Below are positions 32,970 through 43,723 of a stretch of DNA of 64,000 nucleotides, one piece after another. Source of the DNA: Leptobrachium leishanense (Eukaryota; Chordata; Amphibia; Anura; Megophryidae); contig RXON01001665.1 of assembly GCA_009667805.1 (NCBI GenBank), positions 1-64,000 of the forward strand. The letters are read 5' to 3'. The notes beneath the pieces are model-generated. The model was not told where the DNA came from. It saw nothing but the letters and a program-made list of their open reading frames with translations, and made no database searches. Position numbers and translations under genes: made by a program. Every line of letters starts with the position of its first letter. Position 1 is the first letter of the stretch.

Positions 32970-33747
32970 AACCCAGTCTCACTACTATACCGGTGCCCTG
33001 ACGTGGTATTCACTTCCCGCAGAGCTCTTGTGGTTTTTTGGCTATTACCTGTGTATGACCCTTGGCATTGGCAAACGAACCCTCCTGTGTATGACCCTTG
33101 GCATTGGCAAACGAACCCTCCTGTGTATGACCCTTGGCATTGGCAAACGAACCCTCCTGTGTATAACCCTTGGCATTGGCAAACGAACCCTCCTGTGTAT
33201 GACCCTTGGCATTGGCAAACGAACCCTCCTGTGTATAACCCTTGGCATTGGCAAACGAACCCTCCTGTGTATGACCCCTGGCATTTGCAAACGAACCCTT
33301 CTGTGTATAACCCCTGGTATTGGCATTTACTCTGCTCTTGGTTCTGCCCTTAACGTTGGTACCGAGGTCAGTCTATGTGGCATCCTAAGCACACATCAGA
33401 TTACCTCTGCTATACTAAGGTCCTAGGGAGGACTTGTACTCTGGTCTGTACCTCTGTCTGGTGTTTCCCTTTCTTTATCTGTTACCTGCTTAATTGTCTA
33501 TATAGCTTTGCCGACCATTCAAGGATCGGAAGAGTAGAGAGTGAGCTACATAAAGAGATCACTATCTTGGTAGTCAGAAGGATTCGTGACAATACTCTAT
33601 TCCGTACCTCTGTCTGGTGTTACCCCTTGTTTATCTATTGTCTGGTTAATTGTCTTTCTAGTTTTGCCGACCATTCAAGGATCGGAAGGGTAGAGAGCGG
33701 TCTGCGTAAAGGGACCACTATTTTGGTAATCAGAGGGATCCGTGACA
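32822..33747 (+). repeat. Gypsy 3' LTR
   Basis: 926 bp, identical to the 5' LTR except for one extra base in the fourth 36-bp unit, a G/A difference near 33387 and an A/C difference near 33716. The 36-bp array spans 33051 to about 33329. Confidence 0.95.
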
Positions 33748-33975
33748 GAGGCGTGCCCTTGACAGGAAGGGGTGCGTCAAATTTAAATTAGGGGTGCACG
33801 AGTTTAGTCAGGCCTAGGGCAGCACAAAACCTAAATACACCACTGAACCATATTCATATTAAAATCATGCTCATATTAAAATTATGCTCAACACGTGTTT
33901 CGCCGGTACAACCAAGACTAACATTGCCAATCTGAAGTCTTTGTGGATATTTATTCACTGCTGCATCCTGCATCT

Positions 33976-34100
33976 TACAAAAGTAAATCTCTAGTTCCTT
34001 CACGCCGCTTTATAGCTCCTTCTGATGTTGAAGGGAAGCAACCTGCGACATCAGAAGGAGCTATAAAGCGGCGTGAAGGAACTAGAGATTTACTTTTGTA
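33976..34100. repeat. 53-bp perfect inverted repeat with 19-bp loop
   Basis: The arms 33976-34028 and 34048-34100 are exact reverse complements by eye, with TACAAAAGTAAATCTCTAGT at the outer edge. It lies in repeat-derived sequence (an ACACGTGTTTCGCCGG word just to the left, CACGAAACACATTGG to the right). Such text is typical of dispersed amphibian repeats, so it may be the core of a foldback element. Confidence 0.9.
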
Positions 34101-34326
34101 TAATTTTTTGTATTTTCATTTATATAGCACTGAGGAAGTGTATGTAATACACGAAACACATTGGATTGTTTTTATCCCCATTAAATTTCTGCATTTTTAT
34201 CGGAGAGCCTCCTGGTGTTTCCTGCGGCGGCGAGAGTCACCGGGTTGAGTTCTAACAACAAGCAGACGTGGGGTCATAGGCGTGCGCAGCCTATTGCATT
34301 AGGGTGTGCACCCAATAGCTCAGTAT

Positions 34327-34331
<5 letters not shown>

Positions 34332-34362
<31 letters not shown>
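34332..34362. repeat. (TA)n microsatellite
   Basis: TA dinucleotides over about 31 bp just inside the left end of the 9-kb hAT. Confidence 0.9.
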
Positions 34363-34365
<3 letters not shown>

Positions 34366-34878
34366 AGGGTGTACACACATTCATACATGCATACACAGAC
34401 ACACCAACACTATTGTAAATCAATGTAAACATTTTACAAGAAACATTTTTTTAATTAAGCATCAATGAAGACATTTTTTAACTTAATATTTTAATGAAAA
34501 CCCATTACTAATGAAACGTTAAATCAATCTTTGTTATAAAACAAAACAAAAAAAGCCACAGCTTTACAGTTCCTCAATTGAAAATATCTACTAATATCTA
34601 CTATTTTTGTGTAAAGTAAATTCCACAACAAAGTTTCTCAGCAGTGCTTATGGTGAATTAGAACTATCAAAAGAGAAATACAATTATGTATTTAGACATA
34701 ACTACAAACAAAGCTCTAAAACCAAACTAATGGAGAACAAATCTATGAGAGCTAGCAGAGCATTTGACTCATTTCCAGAAGAGAAGAGAACTTAATTGAA
34801 AAGGTTGCCTCCACCAAACTGGCCTCAGTATAGTTGTGAGCTGGCTTCAGACTGTTATGGTTTACTCAGCTACATGAG

Positions 34879-37371
34879 TTAGAGAAGTAGACGTCTCACA
34901 GAAGGTGTTATGCACTTAAATTCTTCGATGACTTCATTGTAATTAGCCGACCAAGCCAAATCTTGCTCAATATATAACAACATGAGCGAATCAAGGCGTT
35001 CTTGGGTCATTGTACTTCTTAGTTTGGTTTTTACATGCGCTAATTTTGAAAAGGCTCTTTCACATGTGAACAGCTTGTTACAGGCAAGACTGTAAAGCAT
35101 TGAATACATTTGTAAAAGGCTTGGAATGTTGCTAATCGATCGGATTCCTTAAGCCAATCAAGCCACTCTTTCAGGTTATTTGTAGTGCAGCCTTTAGGTA
35201 CAGGTTCATCATAACCTCTCAGCAAGGCGATCTCTGCTTCCAAATCATTCACTGGCACCTTAAATTTTTGGGCAAGGATTTCTATATCGCCTTTAACAAT
35301 CTCTAAGCTCAGCAATTTTCCAACTGCAGTAACAATATCACATGACTCCTGTTCAAATCGCTGGTTGATACCAGTTATCAATGAATCCAGTAGTGGGTAA
35401 AAAGAAGTGATTCTCTCCTGCTCCTCTTTTGTATCAAAGTGATGCTGGGACGGGGCTCCCTCATCAAAATGAACAGTTGGTTTTCTTTTCTTAACTGGAG
35501 GAATAGGGGTGTTATTTTCGGCACACATTTTCTCACAGTCCTTAAAAACAGACCGAAAAATTTCTGGGTCATTTCTCATGGAGATCAAAGAATTGCGCAA
35601 GCTTTTCACTATTGTCATTGCAGTAAGCAAGTTGAGATTTGAAGCTTGCAGAGTCTTACTAACCTTTACCACTATTTGGAGAATAGGGTGCATCATGTGC
35701 AGAGCAAAGATAAATTTGAATGAACTTAATTCACAAATAAGGCCCCTTGCTCTTATTTTAGCATCAGCTAAGCGACTTTTTTCAGTGATCTCATTTAAAG
35801 CCTGTAAAATAATGGAAAAGTTCTCTTTTATTGCAGCTACTGCTTCGGCTCTACATGCCCACCTTGTGTTAGACAGTGACTTTAAAGTTTTCAACTGAGA
35901 TCCTACTTCTTGTGAAATTGTTTCCATTACTGCATGTCGCACAGGACTTCCCTCCATGAAGGCATAAACAGTCTGTATAATGCCAAAAAAGTCAAATACT
36001 GTTCTATTTTGCTTGCTTGAAGTGCAAGCATCTACTAGCACAAGGTTTAAACAATGTGCATAACAGTGTACATAGAGTATTTCTGGATTTTTCTCTTTGC
36101 ATTTCATCTGAACGCCTGCAGTGCATCCAGACATAGTAGCTGCTCCATCAAAGCATACCGAAATTACTAAAGACCATTCGGTTTTAAGAATGGCAAGAAC
36201 TTTGCTTAGTTGGTCAAAAATTGACTGAGCATCAACTGTGAAGAGCCTCTGAATTGACACAAAATGCTCTACTGGACTATGTCGTTCACTGTTAAAATAG
36301 CGTACAACCACAGACATTTGCTCATGGTGCCCACAGTCAGCGGTATCATCTGCAATTATTGAGATCATTTTTCCGTTTATAGATGACACAATTTTTTGTT
36401 CTACAACATTATGTATGGACATAATTAAATCATTTTGTATCCGATTACTCAGATATGTAGCATTTCGAGGAGATTCTTCCAAATGTTTTTTCATGACAGG
36501 ATCATATTTTTTTAATAGATGGACAATATTTAGAAACAGGCCTTTCTCGCGACTATCTGTTTTTTCATTATGCCCTCTGAATGGTCTGCCACCTGTTCCC
36601 AAACACCGAACAATGTCAATTAGTCGCTCCATAACAATTCTGTTCTGGAACCGTTCTTCTTCTTTTTTTGATATATAAGTCTGCATGCTCTCATCCAGTA
36701 ACACGTCAATTGGTTTTCCTTCCTTAAAGCTTGACCATGCTGATGTGCTTAGCTGGTGAGATTTTGATAATTGGTGAGTTCTGAAACATTCAGTAGCTCT
36801 GTGCCAGTTTTTGAATCCTTTTTCAATAAAGGCTGGATCAATATGACCCTTTTGAGTTGAATCATTAGAAGAGAAGAAACGGCAGTGGAAACACTGCTGG
36901 ACTATATTCGAGCCATCTATATTTCTCATACCATTCACTATGGAAATTTCTTTGTTTATCCCCTATTTTGGTTCTAGGAAACATGCTCAATTTTGGCTGA
37001 TAAGGGCCTCTAGCTACACGACTCTGACGTTCAAATCTGTTTGTTGGAATACCATCAGCTTCTACATTTGATGGCTTTGCTGAATGTGAAGTGCTCTGTT
37101 CTGAATGAGAAGTATTATCTTCTGCATTGTCTCTACTTGCTGCATGAAATACACTGGAACTACACACTGGGTCATCAGTTTGCACATCTGATGCTTGTGC
37201 TTGTTCACTGTGCTGATCAGAACTTGGATAAAGAATATTACTGAATTCATTATATGCCCTTAAGCCTTTGCCTTCTGCATACCTGTGCGCAGTTTCAGCC
37301 ACTGCGTCTGAGGTATTAGACTTTTTTGGTTTCCTTATAACAAACCGATCCATTTTTTGTAAGTCATACAA
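34879..37371 (-). pseudogene. hAT transposase, TTF-finger/DUF4371/hATC type, two frameshifts
   Basis: Three overlapping minus-strand frames form one broken transposase of the ZMYM1-like/DUF4371 hAT type. Frame 1 (37371-36865, 168 codons) has an acidic, serine-rich N-terminus and WYEKYRWLEYSP. Frame 2 (36938-35040, 632 codons) continues with the TTF-type finger CFHCRFFSSN, then the DDE-type core: DDTADCGHHEQMSV, VCFDGAATMSG and HCYAHCLNLVL, and later LSNTRWACRAEA. Frame 3 (35109-34879) carries the hATC dimerisation domain (CERAFSKLAHVKTKLRSTM, QERLDSLMLL). The breaks lie near 36885-36900 and near 35060-35075. Only two lesions in about 820 codons implies fairly recent inactivation. It would bind element ends and catalyse excision if intact. 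Confidence 0.9.
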
Positions 37372-37592
37372 TTACTTTTTTTCAGTAGAAACTCTTTCTA
37401 TAAATTATGTTAATCTTTGGTTTGGTTGATTTCCACAGATCAAATTGAATTACAGCACTTCTCACTCCAGAGGGAAATCTATTGAGAGTACATAGCCTGT
37501 AAACAAAAACAAACTATATTGAATACATGCGATCTATAGGAGAATTAACAGATTAACCAGCAGGACAGTCTAGAGGAAAAAGATGATGGCGT
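37372..37592. other. Flank of transposase inside hAT
   Basis: AT-rich sequence upstream of the transposase frame. It could hold its promoter, but no clear element is seen. Confidence 0.3.
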
Positions 37593-38727
37593 TTAACCCC
37601 TTAAAGATGCAGGATTTACTATTATGTCCTGCATCAAGTGGGCTTTAACGCCGCAGGAAAAAATAGTACGTCCTGTGCGTCTGAAGCGCGCCTTTCACCG
37701 ATACTCACCTCTCCCAGCGGGTCCAACGCAGATCTGACTTTTTTTGTTTTTATACCCTCTGGCGCAATGACGTCCGTTTCAGGTGCCCCCCCAGCCGGAG
37801 CAGGGGGAGTGCCTGAAGGGGAGGCGGGGATCCTTTGGATCCCTTTATCTCCCCATTGCCGTGGGGGGGGGTAGAGGCTAATGGCTGGCATCCCTGGATG
37901 GGTCACAGTCTGACTAATCGGCATCGGATTGTGGCCTATTTCCAGTGGGAGACACCATCCAGTTCCCCCCTCATCAACTGACTCATCAAGCATGGCGTGA
38001 TGACTTCAGTTAACCGGGTAACCCCAACTGCCCAATAATCATATGGTGGAGATAGGGGGGTACTTTGAACCCCCTGTCTCCCGATCGGTGGCAGCTAGAG
38101 GGTCATGTTTGCTATCATTTGAAAGGCCACAGCATGGCCTTTCCAAGGATACCAAACATGACCAGGTTAAAAGTAAGAATAAGATTTAATTAATAATAGA
38201 ATAAATAAAATTTAAAAACTTTTTTGTTTTTTTATTAATGCAGCACTACTGTTCACATTTCAATTATAATGTGAACAATGATGCTGCACTAATGATTTTT
38301 TTTGAGGGGGGTTAGCTAAAATCACATAATTTCTCAGAAAATTAAAGTAACGAGTTCCCAGATCAAATTTTTTTTAACAAGTCTACCCCATGGAATATAT
38401 AACTGCAAAGGTTCGGATGATAAAATGTGAAAAAAATTACTTTACACATTGTGGATGATTGAAATTTTATTGAAAATTCGCATAATTGTTTTACATTTTT
38501 TTGTTATAGCATTTGGGCAGGGCATGACGTATACAAGTAATAAAGATAGATTATGAATCTGCTCAGTCTGCCAAAAAAAAAGGATATATAATATGTCTGG
38601 GTCATATAATAAAACTTCAAATCGTGTTTAAACATGATGAGCAAAAACGGTCAAAATGAGCTCAGCACACTTCTACTTTTAGAAGAGTGCCGAACTTGTA
38701 AAATTGCCCCGTCCTTAAGAGGGTTAA
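37593..38727. mobile_element. piggyBac-like non-autonomous element (TTAA ends)
   Basis: TTAA stands at both borders (37593-37596 and 38724-38727). The ends CCCCTTAAAGATG and the inverted CCCTCTTAAGGACG are similar, a pattern typical of piggyBac-type MITEs in amphibians. No transposase is present. Inside, a short imperfect hairpin (GCAGCA...TTCACATT / AATGTGAA...TGCTGC) lies near 38240-38295. Confidence 0.65.
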
Positions 38728-38789
38728 ACTGCCAGCAGGAGTATATGGTTACAGGGCAACAGGCACATGTTACGTGCTTTCTTGCAGCA

Positions 38790-39180
38790 TTACGGCTTGT
38801 CAAGATCTCTGTGATCTTCTCAGCTGTCCAGTCAGCACTACAGTGTGTCTCTTACTCCTCACCTCTTTGTCAATCACTACACTAGCTCCCTGTTTCTTTT
38901 AGGATTCAATTTGAAATCCTGGTCCTCTAATACAAACCACATACACCACATCTCCTGCCTTATTAGCAGGTACGGTCACTTATTAGCAGGTATATTTCTG
39001 GTCCCTTTACTCCACGTGAACGGCTATTATAATCTTGTACCCGCACCCTTCATTCATTCCTGCCTTCAAGGCTTTTCCTCAGTTGCCCCCTGTAACAGCA
39101 ACTGGGGTTTACTGGTCTCTGGCTTGGGGACCAGACCTGAACCGGTTACAGCATCCATCCCTTCTCTTCAGCCAAGCTGA
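38790..39180 (+). pseudogene. LINE 3'-end fragment
   Basis: A stretch near 38870-38950 reads like the conserved 'LHWLPV..RI.FKIL.L' region that precedes the end of L2/Rex1/CR1 reverse transcriptases (HYTSSLFLLGFNLKSW in the open frame). It is short and degenerate. Confidence 0.45.
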
Positions 39181-39186
39181 TCCGCA

Positions 39187-40560
39187 GCAGCTTTCCTTCT
39201 CGCAACCCTCAGTCAGAACTTGAGGGAGTGCAGTATATTTCTATGTACTGTATCTCTCCCCAAACATCAGACACAGCTTAATGTAGGGGAATGAATATAC
39301 TTTATTGGAAATAGGGTCCATTATATGAGGAACAGAGAGGGGGAGGTAACCTGACATAAATCAGCAGAATACATTGTCTACATGAGGGGGGGTTGAATTC
39401 CTTCTGGAGATGCAGAAACCTAATGAATACACACTAGACAGGATTAGCAAACACTGTCAGATCAATCTAAGGACAAACTGCAACAACAATAAGTCTACAT
39501 TGTATAACTAACACAAACCAACTCCTAAAATACAAACAGATTTAAGAGAGAAATACATTTAACTCATTAACCCTTAGGTCCTTGAGGACTGGCTTTCTGT
39601 AAGGTGTTGACAGGAAATGGTGGAGCCAGACATGCAGCATGGTTAGCCTATGCGGGGTGTCAGGACCCCTGTCTGGAGCCCCCCACCACCACGTAAAGCC
39701 CGCCGGTAAACGGAAGAGAATGCAAACCTGAGCTGCGTTGTCCTGACTGCAGGGCAGCACTTCTACAAGACGGCGTAGCCTATTCCCACCTTGCTCTCAG
39801 CACTGCAGGCCTAACAGGTGCCTCTAATCCACGCAGAGACTATTTTCCCTATTTAAGGGTGGAGCACCCAGAAGGCAATGCTTCAGCATTATGGTTCCTG
39901 AGCCAGCAAAGCGAAGTACACCAGATCGACGCTATCCTGTGCTTACTTCTGCATCAGTCTCCCAAGCCATCCAGAGACTTCATCCTAGACCCCTGCATCT
40001 GTTTCCCGCTGATCAACTGTTCCTGATTCTCAGCTATCAAGAAACCATTCAGCCCTTTCCTGTCCTGTCTCGTATCCCCAGTAAGTCTCCTACGTTTCTA
40101 CCCTCTGTGTCTCCTTGTATTGTGTCTCCTGCATCCTTTGTGTCCACCAAAGATTGCATATTCTTGGTCCCTCCCTTAAGTTCTGCCCTCATCCTGCATA
40201 ACCTGGACTTATTATTTACTGAATCCTACAAATAAACCCTGTTTTCCTAACCGGTCTCCGTGTGTCACTGCAATCTGGGTTCAGAACCCTGCCTGTCACG
40301 TGGTGCTTACAGCGGGGCAGACACCAAGCCGGGGAGGAATAAACTGTATATATACATAACACTACCCGACATTTGGTGTCTGTGACGCCAGGTGGAATAC
40401 TTGCTTAGTAGTTTCTGAAGAAATAGGTGGTATCCGAGGAGATGTGAGGAGCTGCTGTATTCGTTGGAAGAGAGTGAAGTTCGTTCTAGCAAAGGTGTGG
40501 AGGCTGGCGGCGTTCGTGTAGGGTCTGAGTAGAAGCAATGGGATCAATAGGCAGGCGGCA
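39187..40560. other. Possible gypsy-type solo LTR or LTR remnants
   Basis: AATAAACCCTGTTTTCC near 40231 followed by GGTCTCCGTGTGTCACTGC resembles the R-U5 part of amphibian gypsy LTRs. On the other strand a TTTATTGG (AATAAA) lies near 39301. I could not find paired termini or a target duplication, so the class is uncertain. Confidence 0.35.
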
Positions 40561-40574
40561 AGCGGGGGGGAGCA

Positions 40575-41150
40575 CTGAGAGCAGCCAGATCATGGGTTGC
40601 ACTGAACAGCTGGATCCTGGGGAGCACCGAGAGCAGCCAGTTCCTGGGGTGCACTGAACAGCTAGATCCTGGGGAACACAGAGAGCAGCCAGATCATGGG
40701 TTGCTCTGAGAGCAGCCAGATCATGGGTTGCACTGAGAGCAGCCAGATCATGGGTTGCACTGAGAGCAGCCAGATCATGGGTTGCACTGAGAGCAGCCAG
40801 ATCATGGGTTGCACTGAGAGCAGCCAGATCATGGGTTGCTCTGAGAGCAGCCAGATCATGGGTTGCACTGAGAGCAGCCAGATCATGGGTTGCACTGAAC
40901 AGCCAGATCATGGGTTGCACTGAACAGCCAGATCATGGGATGCAATGAACAGCCAGATCATGGGATGCAATGAACAGCCAGATCATGGGTTGCAATGAGC
41001 AGCCAGATCATGGGTTGCAATGAGCAGCCAGATCGTGGGTTGCAATGAGCAGCCAGATCATGGGTTGCACTGAGAACAGCCAGATCATGGGTTGCACTGA
41101 ACAGCTAGATTCTGGGGAGCACTGAGAGCAGCCAGATCCTGGGGAGCACT
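40575..41150. repeat. 27-bp minisatellite
   Basis: About 20 head-to-tail units of a 27-bp repeat built on AGCAGCCAGATCATGGGTTG; variants lose 3-6 bases (21-24-bp units) toward the right. Because the unit is nine codons long, several frames stay open on both strands and mimic a repetitive protein. There is no start context or codon signal for a gene. Confidence 0.95.
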
Positions 41151-41335
41151 GAACCTATGTAACCTGTGTATATCTGGCTCTGATACTAGCCAGTGCCTCA
41201 CCAGCCACTGACCTCACCGCACATCACTGCTGTCAGCAGCATCCACCCAATTATTTGAGGACAAAAATAGGAACTATATTTTTAATAGTGAAATGCCGTC
41301 CACACATACCCCCTACACATACGCCCACCTCCACA

Positions 41336-42020
41336 CAGGGGCGTATCTGCCACGAGGCAAACAAGGCGTTTGTCTAGGGAGGGGGGGAGGCGGCAAAAAA
41401 TGCCCCCGAACTCACACACTGGGCCACAGGCCTAATGTTACCGGCTGGAGACTTGTCTCCAGCCAGTGACTTTTGGCCGGTTGCTGAAATCTGCCCTCTT
41501 GGCTGGGGCGTGGATCTTACTGATCCGCCCAGCGTTGCAGGGCCGTGACTGCCAGGCAGCTTCTGAGCGTATCACTCTCATACACGCCCACTCAGCTTTC
41601 ACGCTCTGCCACATTAGATTGCACATTAGAGTGAGACCTGCGCGTAACAAGTGACGTGTTCAGAAGCTCCCTGGCAGGCACGGCCCAGTAAGATCCATGA
41701 CTGAGTTGAAGGAGCACATTTCAGCAATGGGCTGAATGTAACCAGCTGCCCCTACAGCGCCACAGAGGATGGATTATTATATATTTTTTTTTTAAATGCT
41801 GTGTATCCTGTGTACACTTTGCACACACTGCCCATTGAGTTTTATTGCTGTGTATCCTGTGTACGCTCACACACACTGACCATTACCTGAGTTTGATTGC
41901 TCAATATCCTGTTTACGGTCACACACACTTCCCACCCATTAGGTGTGTTTTATTGCGGTGTATCCTGTGTACACACACTGCCCATTAATTGAGTTTTATT
42001 ACTGTGGATCCTGTGAGAAA
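41336..42020. mobile_element. Partial hAT-like element with minisatellite
   Basis: It starts CAGGGGCGTATCTGCCACGA, a hAT-type terminus, followed by GGCAAACAAGGCGTTTGTC and a GGCGGC stretch resembling the start of the element at 25994. A tandem array (41805-42015, about 50-bp units with GAGTTTTATTGCTGTG) is homologous to the array at 26878-27345. No right terminus was found, so it is probably truncated by the neighbouring foldback. Confidence 0.6.
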
Positions 42021-42200
42021 GGATGAGCCAGCATGTGTGATGAGGATATAGGATTAGGTCAAGTTAATAATTGTCATTGGAGCGAACACAAAAGTATATC
42101 AGATAACGTGGCGCTGAGATAGTCAATTCATTTGGTTTGCTGCTGAATTCCCTAAGGAGGATCTGTCCGAGTCCTATCACCCCAAAAAAGGTAAAAATAG

Positions 42201-42460
42201 CAAAAATAAGGGACAGCTCTCCCAGATCACAAACCACTGTGAGCTATCAAATCACAAAGTCACAAACGTTCTGTGTACAAAAAAAGTCATTCAAAGGAAA
42301 AACTTCTCATCACTTCATCTCATCAAGCCGACAAGTTATGTGATAAGAAGATTTTCCTTTGAATGACTTTATTTTTTTTTACACAGAACGTTTGTGAATT
42401 TATTTGTGATTTGATAGCTCACAGTGCTGTGTGATCTGGGAGCACTGCCTCTTATTTTTG
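42201..42460. mobile_element. 260-bp foldback element
   Basis: The arms 42201-42312 and 42340-42460 are inverted copies with a 27-bp loop. The outer ends are CAAAAATAAGGGACAGCTCT and its near complement ending CTTATTTTTG. The arms include ACAAACGTTCTGTGTAC and its inverse. No coding capacity. Confidence 0.85.
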
Positions 42461-42738
42461 TATTGTCAATGGAGCACCGCCAGCTGGTCACCACAGATCA
42501 GGGACCTGCACCTTCTGCCAAGCTGTACTCACCCTGACAGAGCAGACCGCACCTCTGTGAGGAACTCAGCACGCAGAGAAAGTGATCCGCGGCTTCCCGC
42601 TCTACAACTTGCTGACGCTGTCGCCCCTGCTAAAGACGGTCAGTGACCATTAACAAAATAGATCCGGCAGGCCGGGAAAGCAACAGGCGTGTGCTTTACA
42701 TACGATCCTGCAGCAACGCCAGCAAGTAATGTGCCAGT

Positions 42739-42938
42739 CCACTGCTTATACATGTGTTGGGGGGGGGGTCCAGTGGCTAATGGCCTAATTTACATCTCCT
42801 ACACCAGCTACCTCTGTTTTCTTTCGGATTACCACACCCGCAGGAAAACAGAGCTAGCTGGTGTAGGGGATTTAAAATAGTCCACTAGCCACTGGACCAG
42901 TGCCCCCAACCCCCCCCCAACACATGTATAAGCAGCGG
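42739..42938. mobile_element. 200-bp foldback element with poly-G arms
   Basis: The arms CCACTGCTTATACATGTGTT and the inverted AACACATGTATAAGCAGCGG pair almost perfectly. Each is followed by a G or C homopolymer and then CCAGTGGCTA / TAGCCACTGG. The centre holds CAGCTACCTCTGTTTTC and its inverse. Confidence 0.85.
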
Positions 42939-42939
42939 A

Positions 42940-43152
42940 GTGCACGGTCTGTCCCATCACTAGCCTCAAACTAGGATATTCCTGCTCCTTAGCCGGCCGG
43001 GTCTATTTCCTTAATGGGAGTCGCTCTGACGTCAGTAGGAGCGACTGCGAGTTACAGAGCGCCGGACACGGATCCCTCTTCAGTGCGTGCCTGGTGAAGA
43101 GCCCGGTACCGCGTTCAGGCTGGGTAACAGGGACGGGGGGGACATGCTCTCT
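42940..43152. other. Inner right part of the 9-kb hAT
   Basis: GC-rich sequence leading to the right inverted terminus. The stretch left of 43153 has no partner in this window because copy A is cut there by the window edge. Confidence 0.6.
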
Positions 43153-43609
43153 CCACCTCATTAGTGCGATGATCCTTTATATGCGGCCGGCGGGCCAGGC
43201 GTGCAGCTGGGTAGCGCGGGTGCTAGAGAACACCCTCGGGGCTGATTCGGCTCTGGGCTGGTTAGGGTGTTCCCAGGCACACCCGGCACACCCCGTGCGC
43301 ACGCCTATGCGTGGGGTAATGATCGCTGTTTTATGATATGCCTGAAAGTTCTTACATCTTGTGAGTGCGATTCTGTAGGGGCACTTCAATTCATCTATGC
43401 TATTGTATGCACTATGATGGTTTTTAATGTGTTACCTCTCTAGATTCCCAATCATTTTTTATTTCATGCTGTATCAAGATGCCCAGGGAAGAGAAGTCAG
43501 GGAATATTGAGGTTATATTTCTGATATATAGTGTTTGTCACACCACGGTTTTGTGTTGTATGACTAGCCTCCTTCCTACTGGCTATGGGCCAAGATTCTA
43601 TCTGGGGGT

Positions 43610-43723
43610 TTGCCCAGTCAATCCAGGATAAGGATTTATGTTGAACGGTGTTTTGGCATCCTGGTGGGCACACCTAAATTATTGTGGGCATGTTTTCCAG
43701 CATGTAGGCTGAGGAGGGGGGGG
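43610..43723 (+). pseudogene. Possible Harbinger-type transposase C-terminal fragment
   Basis: The short open frame in copy B reads with an ERCFGIL-like segment. That resembles the region around the last acidic residue of PIF/Harbinger (HARBI1-like) DDE transposases, where an ER.FG.LK pattern is usual. It is only about 35 residues and degenerate. Copy A lacks 6 bp here (near 488), which changes the local reading, so neither copy is functional. The match is by pattern memory only; another DDE family is possible. Confidence 0.3.

Larger units (their letters stand above)
27562..33747 (+). mobile_element. Complete Ty3/gypsy chromovirus LTR retrotransposon
   Basis: The 6186-bp element has LTRs at 27562-28486 and 32822-33747 and the 5-bp target duplication GAGGC (27557-27561 and 33748-33752). 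The LTRs begin TGTCAC and end GTGACA. I see only one 1-bp indel and two substitutions between them, so the insertion is young. The internal region encodes Gag and Pol with a C-terminal integrase chromodomain. A purine tract (32808-32818) precedes the 3' LTR. It is a genomic retrotransposon of the sushi-like vertebrate chromovirus group by domain order; no envelope gene is present. Confidence 0.96.
25994..33845. mobile_element. hAT element interrupted by a gypsy retrotransposon
   Basis: The left end CACTGGTGTATTT and the right end AAATACACCACTG are inverted copies (one mismatch). The exact octamer AACCATAT flanks both sides (25986-25993 and 33846-33853). After subtracting the gypsy and its 5-bp duplication, the element is about 1.66 kb and non-autonomous. 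The interior includes poly-T, a second foldback-like stretch (about 26205-26720) and a 50-60-bp minisatellite. No transposase was found. The order of events is hAT first, gypsy later. Confidence 0.87.
34275..43309. mobile_element. 9-kb hAT element with broken transposase and nested repeats
   Basis: The left end CATAGGCGTGCGCA and the right end TGCGCACGCCTATG are perfect 14-bp inverted repeats. The exact octamer CGTGGGGT flanks it (34267-34274 and 43310-43317). It encodes a minus-strand hAT transposase near its left end (34879-37371). Its size, larger than usual hATs, is explained by later insertions: a piggyBac-like element, LINE and LTR debris, a 27-bp minisatellite, another hAT fragment and two foldbacks. 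Its right end is also found at 1-157 with the same octamer, so this insertion is older than the 43-kb duplication. Confidence 0.88.

Noticed and set aside
30000..33000. Endogenous retrovirus with envelope
   Set aside because: The domain order (integrase last, then a chromodomain), the 5-bp target duplication and the lack of any envelope frame before the 3' LTR identify a Ty3/gypsy chromovirus rather than a retrovirus.
40560..41150. Regularly spaced repeats that could suggest a CRISPR array
   Set aside because: The units are contiguous head-to-tail 21-27-bp repeats without unique spacers, in a vertebrate genome with no cas genes. It is a minisatellite.
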